Source of the DNA: Linnemannia elongata
Taxonomy: Eukaryota > Mortierellomycota > Mortierellomycetes > Mortierellales > Mortierellaceae
Assembly (NCBI GenBank): GCA_036320915.1
Contig: JAXBDG010000003.1
Span: forward strand, 868,001-932,000
Direction: 5' to 3'
Length of the DNA: 64,000 bases
The notes beneath the pieces were generated by a model, which saw only the letters and a list, made by a program, of their open reading frames with translations, made no database searches and was not told the origin of the DNA. A program made the translations under genes and the position numbers. How positions within the stretch are numbered: position 1 is the stretch's first letter; each line of letters starts with the position of its first letter. Positions 35,202 through 47,300 of this stretch are shown one piece after another.

Positions 35202-37224
35202 CAGGCGCAGAAACTCAAAGAGAAAAGACTCTTACTCATTCGCACCAGCGAGATCCACCTGAACTATAGTGCGCATTTTCTTGAGAGCCAAAGTACAAAC
35301 ACAAAAACTAGTTGTGTGATGCGTCTTTGACTCCTTTTCTGCTGATATCTGCGGTGGCAAACAGACAAACAGACAAAAACTGCTGTCTGTGCCAATCGGC
35401 GCGCGCCTTGTCACTACTACTGTACTTGCTACGGCACTACTCACTTCTCTCGATGTGCAAAAGAAACAAACACCCCAACGAACAACATGGCTAGGCACGC
35501 CTTCCTGTCATGTTCACACCCGCAGCTATCATAGGGGTGTCAACACCACCTGCTGCACTAAAGACTTTTGAAATAAGAACGGGTAGGTCGGACAATTCAC
35601 ACCATCACATCCACACTCACCACAAGTACGTCAATAATAATAGCACCATTTACTCGGACATGACCTTTTCCATTCGCACCACCCCCACCTCCTCCTCCTC
35701 CGTTGTTGACATGGTCTAAGGCTGTTGAAACATTAGCATCTACCATCATCTATCTCGTTCATTGCGTTGGCACAAAAGAGCGAGAGAGAGAGAGAGAGAG
35801 GAGTCATCTCACCTCTTCGCAAACTGCGCGCTCACCCTTGTCTCTCGCTAGTATTTTATTTTGTACGCCTGTCGGTCGCTCTCTTGTGTTGTAACATGAC
35901 ATGACATGAGCGACTGAGAGGTGAGCGTGCAAATATGAAAAAGAGTTGCTTGAGTAAAATAGAGAGTGTGATGATGGGGTTTGAGAGTAGAGAGCGTTTT
36001 GTTGTGAACATGAGTGAATAGAGTAAGAGTAACTACTCTCGCTATTTACATAACTACATTTCCTTAAGAATCGCGCGCTTTCGTTGTCTACTGTTATCCC
36101 TATCGACTTTTGGGTGGCGATGCAACTAATGAAGGAAAGGGAAAAAAAATCCAGAGTCCATCTGGACAACAAAAGGGTAAGGTAAGCAAATATGTCTGGG
36201 GAGTCGATAGCTTTTATTTTTTTTCCTTTGTCGATGACATCGTTGCTGCTTTCTTGTCCACATCTCATCTACACCTCACAAAAAAAACAACTGAGCCATC
36301 CTCTCAGTGAGATATGTGAGATATGACTGACTCTCTCCCCTTCCCTCGCTCTTGACTTTTTGCTCAAAGAGCGAAAGAGAGAGAGCGACTGCTCAAAGAT
36401 GTAAGGCAAGATTCGTCAGTGGGTGGAGAATGAGTACCTTTGCTGGTGGTGTTGATCCAATCTTCTTGTCCTGTCCGTCTTGTCTTGTCTCCTCTCCTCT
36501 TTCATCCTCCTTTTTTCTCCCCCACTAAGTGGTGTCTAGGCGGGCTGTCTGTCCTTTCTCCTCCCGGCTGTCTCTTGATATTCCTCCTCTCTGTCACCCT
36601 GTGGCGAATGGGTCGATCTGTGCACTTTTTTTCTGAAAATGAGTCCTTTCTGTAAAGAAACACATGTCCCTCTTTGATGCAGGTCCGAGCTTCTTAACAA
36701 TACCATTCACCAAATAAACAAACGACTTATCCATCTCTCCCTGTTCTCCCCCCTATCATCTGTCGCCGGGAAGAAAGTCTATGTTTTCCCTCCTTTCCAG
36801 CCAGCATGCTGCCTGCTGTGAAAAGAAAAAAGAAAAGCCAGAGGAAGGCAAGGTCATGACCTTTTTTTATTTTGTTTTGCTTTCTTCCCTGTTTGCCTTT
36901 GCTTTGTACTCTTCACCCCTTCTTTTAAATAATGATGACCAATGGTTAACAGGCTGTTATGGCTTTATGCGAGCTTAAAGACGTCGGGAAATAACATCGA
37001 CGGCAAAGGAATAAAGAGACAAATTGACCAGAACAGAAGAAAATAAAGAGAGTTGCTAGACAAGCGTTGTTATCCATCGACATGGATGATAGTAATAGCC
37101 ATCAACTCAAGGACGCGATTGATATGAATATGGATGGTGAGTGTAACAGCTAATAGTAAGAGAAAATATTCTTTTTTTTTGCAACCAGCCCCAACAAAGA
37201 CCAACGAGCAAAGAATCAAACAAG

Positions 37225-37248
37225 AAAAAAAAAAAAAAAAAAAAAAAA
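37225..37248. repeat. Poly(A) tract, 24 bases
   Basis: Uninterrupted A run about 160 bases upstream of the ATG of the Tag1-like gene. It is followed by an A/C-rich leader (ACAACGACAACAACAACAAC). Confidence 0.85.
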
Positions 37249-37409
37249 GGGAAACGAGTGCTCTTCTTTTGCCTTTCTACACAACGACAACAACAACAAC
37301 CACAACACTCCCTCCCCACTCTACATTCCACACAAACACACAAAACCATTTCTGACTCGACCACAAAGAACGACATTCAACAACTCTGGACAACCAAAAA
37401 CGAAGACTG

Positions 37410-40400
37410 ATGGACAGGAGGAATGAGAACAGCAGTCGGAGGAACAATGACGACGACAACAACCACAACACTCCTCCGACTACTGAATCGCCCAATAGCA
37501 ATGGCAGTGAATCCACCAAGGTCAAGACCGAACCTAAGAACCACAGCGGTCGCCTTGGCCACGACATAGCCGACGAGCAGACACCTCTACTGTCACACAG
37601 CGGACATGAGAGCAATCTTGCGACATCGAACAACAACGACAATAACAACAACAACAACAACAACAACGGAGGGCGCCGGCGTGCCAAGGACAGGAGCAAC
37701 AATAATCATGTGGGCGTTGATATCGGCGATGGGGTTGCGGATGGAGAGCAGCTGGAAGACGAGGATGGCCGTATCTTGTCTGGCCAGAGTGAACGGCGTG
37801 ATCGTGATCGACCGGCACAACAGGATCGAGCGCGGATGCGACCACCTCCGCTCACAAGGGAACGCCTCAATCGTTGGAACCGGATCTACTCGCGATCGGT
37901 CAAGGTCGTGGCTGCAGTCCTGATCGGATGTCTCCTCGTCGCTGCTCTCTCCCCATGGGTTGCCCAGCGTGTGCTCGATCAGGCTATGGTCCTTGACATC
38001 CAAAAGGCCAGAATCTACGACATGGACCAGACTGGATTCCAGATATCGATCCAAAGCACCGTTTATCTCGATCCCGCCCATGATGGTATCTTTGGTCTCA
38101 CGCGTACTCTCCAGTCCGTCTTCCATCCAACCATGACCATCGAACCCACCGTGCTCCGTCTGAGCCTGCCGACCGATCAGGACGATGCTCATATGGCGGA
38201 ATTCGAGGTCGAGAGACAACACATGCAAATAGGCGATACCCTGCAACTCAACCTGTTCACCCATGTCAATGTGACCGATGCGAATCGAATGGCCCAGTTC
38301 TTCCACGCCACGCTCCAGCAGTCGACAGTTGATTTGGCTATCCGAGGTCCTATCTTGACGAGGTTGGGGCCACTATGGTATATGAGATTAAGGATTAATC
38401 GAGTAGTACCGATGGATGGGATGAAGGGTGTGCAGAATGCAACTCTGGTGTCCATGTCCCTCCCTGCTGACCACCCCCAAGGCGGCATCGTCATGTCTGG
38501 TCTCGCACTGCTCAACAACCCCTCGCGCACTGTCTCGATCAAGATGGACGCCATCACGTTTGGCATCTACCTGCCCTCGGTGGCTCACCCAGAGGTCGAC
38601 CAATTCAAGATTGCAGAAATGTCGTGTCCAGAGCTCAACCTCGAGGCAGGAAAGTCGAGTCAGGTCGCTCTCTCGGGTCGCCTCTTTCATCTGGACGACT
38701 GGATCCTGAGTGAGAAGGGGAAGACGAGCTCGTTTGGTTCAGGATCAGAGAAGCAGCTGCTGTTGGGTCGTCTCCTGTCGCGCTTTATTCAGGGCCAGGA
38801 TTCGACTATCCAAGTACGGGCACTCTCAAAGGACCCCAATCTTCCACCCTGGCTGGTAGAGGCATTCAAAAGTATCGTCCTCGACATGGCCTTCCCAGGC
38901 TCGCCAGCACAGGACTTTATTCGAGTACTGGATATGAATCGACTCGAGTTTGGGTTCTCCGATAATCAAGAGTCAGCCATGTTGAGTGGGCGTATGTCGA
39001 GTGAGCTGCAGCTGCCGCCGAATGTCACCTTTCCTATCAAGATTCTTCAGATGAAACCAACGGCATGGTTACGGACACCTGAGGGACAGGATATGGCATT
39101 GCTTGAGATTCCTGACTTTTTACCCACAAAGAGTCAGCAGGACGGGAATGCGCTGGAGGTGCAGGTCGACATGAAGCATAGGCCATTGAGGATCGTGGCC
39201 AACCATTTGGACGACTTTTACCAGTTCTTGAATACATCGTTCACGAAGGAGTGGATTGAGCTTGGGATCGCAGGCGAGGCGCATGCTGTTGTTGAGTGTG
39301 GCCTTGGCACGTTTGAACTAGGACCGATCCCCTTTAATGTGATCACACGCCAGCGAGGTAAGTAAAGGTGCTCTTGTTTTAGTCACGTCGTATGACAATA
39401 ATTTCTGGTTGTGCCTGAAGGAGGCTAGGACGAAAAGAAAAACAGGAACATGTCGCATGCTGTTCTGTTTCTCAAAACCATCTACTAACTGCCCATTTTT
39501 ATTTTTGACCTTTGTGCGTTGCGCATGTTGGCTTTGCCTCCTTTGGACATTGGGTAATCAACAAACAAATCGACAACAAAAGGTCTCGGAGGCCTTGTCA
39601 GTGTCCCTCCTGTATTGGAGTCATTAGATGTTGTCGACAGCACTGAACATTCACTTACCGTCAAAGCAACTCTGGTTCTTTGGAACCCATCCAACATCTC
39701 GGCCGACCTGGGTGATCTGTCGTTCTTGTGGTCTTATGAAGGCTATCTGATTGGCATGGCCTCTGTCCCACAGCTTCAACTTCATGCTGGCAACAACACT
39801 ATCGAGTGCATAGGTATGATGGACCCCTCCATCCACTGTCTCCGCAAACACGACAAAACTTGCGACCCTGAGCTTGCTAAGAATGCCTCGCGCGAGTTCA
39901 TCTCCAAGTACATTTCTGGTAAGTAAGCAAGAATAGTCACTGAAGAAATAAGTATATTTCATGCATTAGTGTCTTACGCGTTCTTTTTCCTATTTTTTTT
40001 TTTTTTTTTTTTTTTTTTTGGGCCCTAGGCGACAACTCAACGTCGATCGATGTACTTGGATACCCCGGCTCGACACATATCCCTCTCCTACAGCCGATGA
40101 TGTCTGCATTCTCGATCTCGTCCGGACTGCCCGCGATCGAGGATGACTTTTTGATCTCGACCACAATGTACCTGCTGTCGAAGACGATAGTTTTGGAGCT
40201 CAAGAACCCATTGGATACAGTGATCACGGTGCTGTATATCAATGGCACTGCGTCCTACAAGGATGAGCCCCTGGGCCACATCAACATCGACTTTGAACAC
40301 GACATTGCGAGTCCCAAACCGATCTTGATCCCCGCCAACGACCACCAGAACGTGACATCTGGTTACGTCAAGACACCAAGACTGCCGGTGACGTTTGAAC

Positions 40401-40555
40401 TGTCGTCAGTCGGATACGAGGCATTGTGGAAGGCATTGGGGGGATCGTTGGAGGTGGATGTTTCGTGTCATATCAAGGCCAAGGTGGGGTCGATGTTGAT
40501 GTGGGTTGACTTTGCAAAGGACGGGATGCAGTCTGAAGTGAGAAAGGGCTTCTAG
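37410..40555 (+). CDS. DUF3712 / Tag1-like vacuolar membrane protein
   Basis: Three exons, 37410-39357, 39583-39918 and 40029-40555, give 936 residues. The N-terminal ~150 residues are cytosol-like, with Asn-rich repeats and a dileucine-type sorting signal DEQTPLL (Glu56, Leu60-Leu61). A single membrane span follows (about 164-184, VKVVAAVLIGCLLVAALSPWV), so the remaining ~750 residues should face the lumen. That part has repeated beta-rich LEA2/DUF3712-like segments, e.g. GFQISIQSTVYLDP and several N-glycosylation sequons. The layout matches the fungal DUF3712 family that includes yeast Tag1, a vacuolar protein linked to stopping autophagy and V-ATPase recruitment; equivalence is inference from architecture. 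Intron 2 carries 27 T directly before the acceptor region. Confidence 0.75.
39993..40019 (+). repeat. Intronic poly(T) tract
   Basis: Twenty-seven T on the sense strand in intron 2 of the Tag1-like gene, ending ten bases before the exon at 40029. It could act as an extended polypyrimidine tract for that acceptor. Confidence 0.8.
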
Positions 40556-41158
40556 TTGGGCCATCCATCTCTACTATACACTCAGTCAAGAAAACAGTAA
40601 AATGAAAACATTGATCTCCGCCCTTGTTCTGTTTATGCATGCATTCTTATTCGCATTTATCCGTTCTGTCGACAAACTATGAACATGACCACTGTGTGTC
40701 TGAGACGAAAGAGGTCTAGCCCTTCTGCGCACAAGGAACACTTTGACAAACGAACAGTATAACAGATGGGGTTGGCTGTTGTGTCCTTTGTTTTTCTGTG
40801 GTGGGCGAAAGGGAAAAGGTTGAAAGACAAAGAGAGAGGTCAAAAGGCAAAGCAAGCAAATGATATAGATTCTCACGCAGTATTTCCCAACACAATAACA
40901 CGGTGTGGCGAAGTCTCTCTATGCTCTGTGCTGGGTCCCGTCCTGTCAATCTGTCTGTCTGGAGTTTCATTTGGAAGCACACAGCAACGAAATGATAGAT
41001 ATTCCGAGTATGAAAGTGCCCCGTTGTTGTTGCAAGGGGCGAGATGCGTTTGTTCTTCTGATCCTAGCTGATTCAGATGGGACGTTCCTTCTTTCGCTCT
41101 TCTTTCATTCCACTTTTTCACCTCCTTTTGAAGGGCAGACATCTGATTCCACCCCATC

Positions 41159-41200
<42 letters not shown>

Positions 41201-41540
41201 CATCTTCTGAACCTTTTATTTTATTTTACTTTTTCGTGTCCACCGTGCCTTTTTTTCCCTTTTCCCTTTCACTTTCCCTTTTTCTCTTTCTTTTCTCCTT
41301 TCCCTTCCTTCCTTTCCCATACATCTCTCCCTGCCTGCCCTGCCCATCCGTCTGTCCACCCGTCCGTCTGCCAACACCGCCTCTTCTTTCTTTCGCCGTG
41401 CCTCCGACTTCATATTTTGCCGTGGGTCGACTCATCTAACTCCTCTGGGCTGCGCATTCACCAACAAACGTACATCAGCAGCAGCAACCTCAACAGCGAC
41501 AACAACCACTCAACACAAACACACATATAAAACATACATA
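40556..41540. other. Intergenic region upstream of the Pho85-type kinase
   Basis: About 985 bases between two genes on the + strand. It contains a 39-base T run (41162-41200) followed by about 200 bases of C/T-rich sequence and then a CAGCAG/ACAACA-rich leader up to the kinase ATG. This pyrimidine-rich block is a likely core promoter and leader; no factor site is assigned. Confidence 0.6.
41162..41200. repeat. Poly(T) tract, 39 bases
   Basis: Uninterrupted T run on the sense strand, about 340 bases before the ATG of the Pho85-type kinase. Poly(dA:dT) tracts often disfavour nucleosomes at fungal promoters; whether this one does is not shown here. Confidence 0.85.
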
Positions 41541-43142
41541 ATGGAACGCTACCAGAGTCTGGAAAAGATTGGTGAGGGCACATACGCAACAGTCTTCAAG
41601 GGCAAGAACCGATCGAACGGCGATGCCGTCGCCTTGAAGGAGATCCGACTCGATTCCGAAGAGGGCGCACCATCGACTGCCATCCGTGAGATTTCGCTGA
41701 TGAAGGAACTTCGCCATCCAAACATTGTCCGACTGCACGACGTAATCCACACCGAGAACAAGCTGACGCTCGTCTTTGAGTACATGGACCAGGATTTGAA
41801 AAAGTATATGGACCAGCACGGCAACCGGGGTGCATTGGGACCCATCGTCATCAAGGCTTTCATGTATCAACTTCTCAAGGGCGTTGCCTTCTGCCACGAT
41901 AATCGCGTCCTCCACAGGGACCTCAAGCCTCAAAACCTCCTGATCAACCGCAAGGGCGAGCTCAAGCTGGGTGATTTCGGATTGGCAAGAGCCTTTGGTA
42001 TCCCTGTCAATACCTTTTCAAACGAGGTCGTCACCCTTTGGTATCGGTAAGTTAACATAAACAAAAGGCAAAATGAAAAAAACCACACAAAGGGAAGTTG
42101 AGGGAGAGGGCTATAACCATTGGATGACAATGCCCAAGAGCAACCAACAAAAAGTGGTATTTTTCATCCAACCACTTGTTTGCTATTATCATTTGCGCCA
42201 ATGTGCATATTCTATTCCGTTCGTTCTTTGGACGGGCAGGATTGGCAACAAGATCAACGTCGATTGCAAAAAAAGTAGCAATGCAAGCGCTCTTTCGAAT
42301 CCACTCTATCTGTTTGTTTTTGGATCATATCTCCTTCGCCCCATTTCCATTATTATATTCGCCTCCAACACGTTTACAATCTCATCTTTTTCTTTTTTTT
42401 CTTCCCCTTTATTATTAGAGCACCTGATGTTCTCCTTGGATCCAAGACATATTCGACATCAATCGACATTTGGTCCGCAGGCTGTATTATGGCAGAAATG
42501 TACCTGGGCAAGCCACTCTTTGCAGGATCCAACAACCAGGATGAGCTTCTCAAGATCTTCAAAGTCATGGGTACCCCCACTGAAGAGACCTGGCCTGGCG
42601 TCACCAAGTTGTCAGAATACCGCAAGGACTTCCCATACTACCCTCCAAAACCCCTCTCCACTGTGGTGCCCATGATCGATACTTTTGGAATGGACCTTTT
42701 GATGCAGATGTTGATTTATCAGCCCCAGCGGAGGATTACTGCCAAGGACGCCCTGAACCATGTGTACTTTAACGACATCCGTGGATACGCCAACCTGCAA
42801 CAACAACAACAGCAACAGCAAGCCGCAGCTGCGGCAGCGCAGGTCCAGATGGGCGGTGGCGGTGGCGTTCCAAATGGACAGATGATGGGTCAGCCATCAC
42901 AGCAGCAGCAGGCAGTACCGCTCTCATCCAACGCTGCTCCCCCTCAGCAGATAGTCTACCAGCAGCAGCAACCACAGCAGCCCATGGCTCCTCAGCACCC
43001 TCCTCTGCCCTACCAGGTTGTCCAGATGCAGCAGCAACAGATCATGCAACAACAGCAGCAACAACAACAACAGCAGCAGCAGCACCAAATGCCGCCCCAG
43101 TCCTACTCTCAACAGCAGCAGCCCATGCATCAGCAGTACTAA
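41541..43142 (+). CDS. PHO85: Pho85-type cyclin-dependent kinase with Gln-rich tail
   Basis: Two exons, 41541-42046 and 42419-43142, give 409 residues. Complete CDK fold: glycine loop GEGTYATV (11-18), ATP-binding VALKE (Lys33), cyclin-binding helix PSTAIRE (44-50), HRDLKPQN (from 125), [20 protein letters not shown] (from 145) and [11 protein letters not shown] across the intron. [18 protein letters not shown] and the activation segment, which lacks a phosphorylatable Thr at the usual CDK site, follow yeast Pho85 closely. Yeast Pho85 ends soon after the kinase domain; this protein adds about 110 residues of Gln-rich sequence (CAA/CAG repeats, 42799-43130). Expected role: with PCL/Pho80 cyclins, nutrient and cell-cycle signalling. 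A candidate cyclin partner is encoded at 30367-32560. Confidence 0.95.
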
Positions 43143-44336
43143 GTCTTTCGTCTGTCAAAAAGCGAACGCACAAAGTTCTCCCTTGTCCATTCCTGTCTAT
43201 ATGAGTGTCCGCTACATCAATCAATAACAGGAAAGCAACAATAGGTCAACCCATTTCTGAAAGATAGTTTCAATGAATCTTGAAAAACAAAAAACACACA
43301 TACGATCCTTGCCTGTTACTTTTCATTGAACTTATCGGAGAGAGTGGAGATGCAAGTTAGGCCAGCAGTGGGATTAGGGTTCTTCAATAGGACTAGAGCA
43401 GATCACCATCGGTGTATGATGCGTGCGGCTGCTTATTCAATACATAATTCATGTCCGCCTCAATGATCCTGTTTTGCACTACTATTCCCCTACCACTCTA
43501 CTCCTCTTTCCACTCGTCCGCCTTTCTCTTACTTCCTTCTTCTTTCTTCTATTTCCACTTTTCCCTCACTCTTCGTTGTTTTTCTTTCTTTTCTTTTTCT
43601 TTCTTTTCTGTATTCTTTATCGACCGTACCATTCCTTATGACTTTTGCCCTCATCTTCATCCGCCCGAAACACAGCATGGTGCAAAAACCCCAGCGGCGT
43701 TATCTTATCCATGTCCTTGGACCTCGGACTCTAGGAAGGCAATTATGCCACTAGCAGTAATATGTTAACACTTGGAGGATAGGGAAGGGGCTGGATGAGT
43801 GCCTTCTTCATGGTTTGTACTATTGATCATTTTTTATCATGCTTGGATTTCGTTTTGTTTCTGTCTTTATTTATTTTTATTTTTTTTTGAGTGACGATTT
43901 GTTCACAAAGGAGAAAGGTACAAAGCCTTTACCGACAGCTGTTAACGTACTCTTAGATTTACTACATTCTCTTTGTAGCATATACGTGAGAACATACCCA
44001 CTCTTGGTCAAGACATTGGGATCTATGGATCTCAAAGGGCAAGTAAACTTGCAAGTTAAGGCCCTATGTTTTCGTTATCCGCGTCTCATGGACGCTTACA
44101 ATTTAGGGCCATGACATGGAATTATATACACGTAAAAAACGTAAGATGTGATGTTATGTTTATTTTTGCTGTGCTCAAAAACTGGTAAAAAAAAAATGCT
44201 TGGAAAGGTTGAAAGGTAGGGGAATAAAATGCTATTGTGGTATGTAAGTGTGTAAAAGAAGAGCCTTTTGTACAAGGAGGAAAAAAGTAGTCGTAACTAT
44301 GCTTTGTTGTTGGACTTGAAAAAAAAAATAATCAGA
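43143..44336. other. Convergent 3' intergenic region (Pho85 kinase / Msb1-like)
   Basis: About 1.2 kb between two gene ends. T/C-rich around 43480-43640, otherwise unremarkable. Long for two 3' ends, but I found no gene with family similarity or coding-like exon structure in it. Confidence 0.5.
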
Positions 44337-47300
44337 TTACGAGGCGACCATGACAGAGGTGGTCAAGTACCTGGCGTCGTTGTTAACGTCTTGATGAGAG
44401 AGACGGAGAAACTCGGACCGTTCTTCGGGGGTCATGGATTCCAGAAGTTCTTGCAACTCTGCGGCTTCTTCTTCATCCATTCCATGGAAGGGGTCGCTGG
44501 GGTTGGTGTTTGTGTTGTTGTTTTGGTTGACGTCGAGGATCTCAAGTTCTTCGCCGTCACTGTTATACATGACATTGTTGGATGGATGGGGGTCGGATTC
44601 TTCGACGACGGTTTCGAATTCAAAGATCTGGACGTTTCCTGAGGTTGTTGTTGTCACGGTTGTAGTAGACGTTGTTGCGGTTGTTGCTGTGGCGTATTCG
44701 CCGTCGTCGTCGTTGGAAGAATCTTCAAGGGAATCTTCGTATATATCCTCGTCATCGGAGGCGAAGGACGACGATGAAGAGGTGGTAGATGCAGAGGAGG
44801 AAGAGGAGAGGTGGTTCTCGAGGTGGGGGATTCCTTTTGTGATCAACAATGACACCGACGACTGGTTGCGGGGCATTCCCGCATCTCGCGACGTGATCTC
44901 GACCACTTCCTCTTCCTCATTGAAGGCATTCTGGACAGGGAGAGCAGACATCACGGTAGAAGCCTGCGACAAGAGTCCACCAGAAGCAGCGGCGGCGGCG
45001 GCTGCAGAGATGGCAGCAGAGGCCGCGATGGCTGACGCTGAAGGTGTGGCGGGGATAATGGGGTAACAGCGGAGATTGCTGTCGCCGATGACGGCCGTGT
45101 TCTTGATCAACAGTTCCATGGATGTCATGTGCTGAGGGCTGATCGGGCGCTTCCTCTGGTAGTCAATTGGAGCGGCGAAGGTTGATGCGGCAGGAGCAGG
45201 AATGGTAGCTGCAGTGGTACTCTCGGACTCTGGCACTTTAGGGGTCTCCTTGACGTCGGCAGTGGCAACATTGGCCTTGGTCTGAACGGGCTGCTGAGCG
45301 ATAACGGTGTCAACGACGGCAACATCATGCTCTTTGGTCTCGTCAGTCTCAACAACAACGGACTCGACAACCACTACAGCCTTGGTAGCCTCCTTCTTCT
45401 CTGCGGCAGCGGCGGCGGCAGCTGCAGTAGCAGCCTGGACACGGTCGGTCGCCCGAATATCTTCCGTCACCTGCTCCAAAGCTGCAACAGCAGCCTTCTC
45501 CCGGATCCGCTCCACATCTGCTACTGTCAACCCGGCGAGAACCATAAACTCTTCAAACTCAGCATCGGTCAAGTAATCAAACGCCTCCAGCACCTCAGTC
45601 TCTTCCATCGTCATCACCTTCATTCTCTCCTGTTCCAGCGTTCGTTCCCGTTCAACCGCGGCCTGTGCCTCACGGGCGGCGGCTTTTTCGCGTTCGAGGG
45701 CTGCGGCGAGTTTTGCGCGTTTTGCGGCGCGTTTACGACGGCGCTTGTCTTGCTGGCGTTGCTGGATTGCTTCTTCCTTTGTGAGACCTTGGGAGAGATA
45801 GACTTCAAGCTCCTTGCGGAATTGGCGAGTTCTGCCGCGGCGGCTTGTTGTTGCTGATATGAGAACTGGCGTTGGCGTTGTTGTTGGCAATGGAGCTATT
45901 GCGACTGCGCGAGAACGACTGGTACTACTGATGGCTGCCGGGAGCAACACGGCATTGTGTTGGTGAGGACTCCGACGGAGGACAAACAGAGGTGCCGAAC
46001 AAGCCATTAAATGAGCAGCTCTAAAAACAGGCGATCTGGAAGGCGACAATGGGCGGAGTCGTTTGTTCTGAAGACGCCATTGCGAGATCCGTTTGCTACT
46101 GGTATTACCACCATTCTTGGTCCCGAAAGTCTTGCGGCGTTTGAAGGTTCGAGCGACGGTGAGGAACTGTTGTAATTCGCGTTGTTCGATCGCATGACGA
46201 CTGATTCCGAAAATGTCGCCGGGCGAGACGGGGAATTGGTTCTGGGCAATGGAGGCGAAGCGGGCCAGGGACTTTGTATGTGCCAGGCGGGGTCTTGTTG
46301 CAGCAGCTGCGGCAGTTTTGGCGGGAGTATTGATAGTGGTGTAGGTGGTATTGGTGTAGCGGGTGTAGCTGTGTTGTTGGGGCAGGGAGATGGTCGAGGT
46401 GGATGAGGCGGCCGAGACGGTGGTTGTTGCACTGATGGACGCGGTTGAGCAGCTGTTGTTGTCGGACCAATATCCCAACTTTGCGATCGACACGCTTCTC
46501 CTCAAATCAGCCATCACCTTCTCGACATCCTCCTCCTCGTTTTCATCGCCTTCTGTTGCGCTGTCCTGAGTACGTCCATCTCCCGAGACATCCGTAGTAG
46601 AGCCGTCGGTATTGTTATTGCTGTTGTTCTCGTCCTGATCAATCTCCATCTCCAGAATCGAAATAGCATCATCCGCTACCACCTTCTCCTTCCTCCCCGC
46701 GTAAAGCGAAACCTCCTTCAGATCCGAAGGCGACGTCGGCACAACCGGCAGAGGCGGCGACTCTGCCGGCAAACCCTGGGCCAATCTCGCCTCCATCCTC
46801 AAAATAATCTGCGCCCCCTCCAATCCATGCTCCCGCTCCAACATCTCCAACCGCTCCTCCGCCATCACCTTCTCCCTATGATCCAGCTTCTTCTGCAACT
46901 CTTCCGCCGACAAATCCCGCTCCTCCCTGTAAGCATAGATGATATTATAAAACACTTCTGAAAACTTTTTGAGATCGGGCGTCATGAGGTACCGGGTATC
47001 CCAGGTAGGCATGTACTCCTCGAGTCCGAAACAGCAAGACCCCGGGTAGATGGCCAGCTTTGAATGGGAGACGTGGTTCTCGGATTGGCGGTCTGCTAAT
47101 TCGCAGCAGAGGTCTAGGATCTCTAGGAAAATGTAGCGGTTGAGTTCTGGTAGGAGGCCCAGGAGCTCGAAGAAGAAGCGGCCTAATAATAATTTTCAGT
47201 CGTTCGATTGTTTGTTTGTTTGTTAAACTTTTGGAATGCGCATATTGGCATGTCATGATGGACACCCGGGAAAAGGACATGGGACGAAAAGTATGTGTGT

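Larger units (their letters stand above)
32561..37409. other. Long gene-poor region between divergent genes
   Basis: About 4.85 kb between the starts of the cyclin (-) and the Tag1-like gene (+). I found no ORF with family similarity, no convincing exon chain and no tRNA. It is rich in low-complexity DNA: GA repeats at 33108-33147, GAGACA repeats at 35150-35200, GA at 35781-35800 and an A run at 37225-37248. It probably holds two large promoters and leaders, and could hide noncoding RNAs. Confidence 0.55.

Noticed and set aside
34775..35245. Leu/Ser/Phe-rich minus-strand frame of 156 codons resembling membrane spans
   Set aside because: Generated by CT/GA repeats; no start context, exon chain or family similarity.
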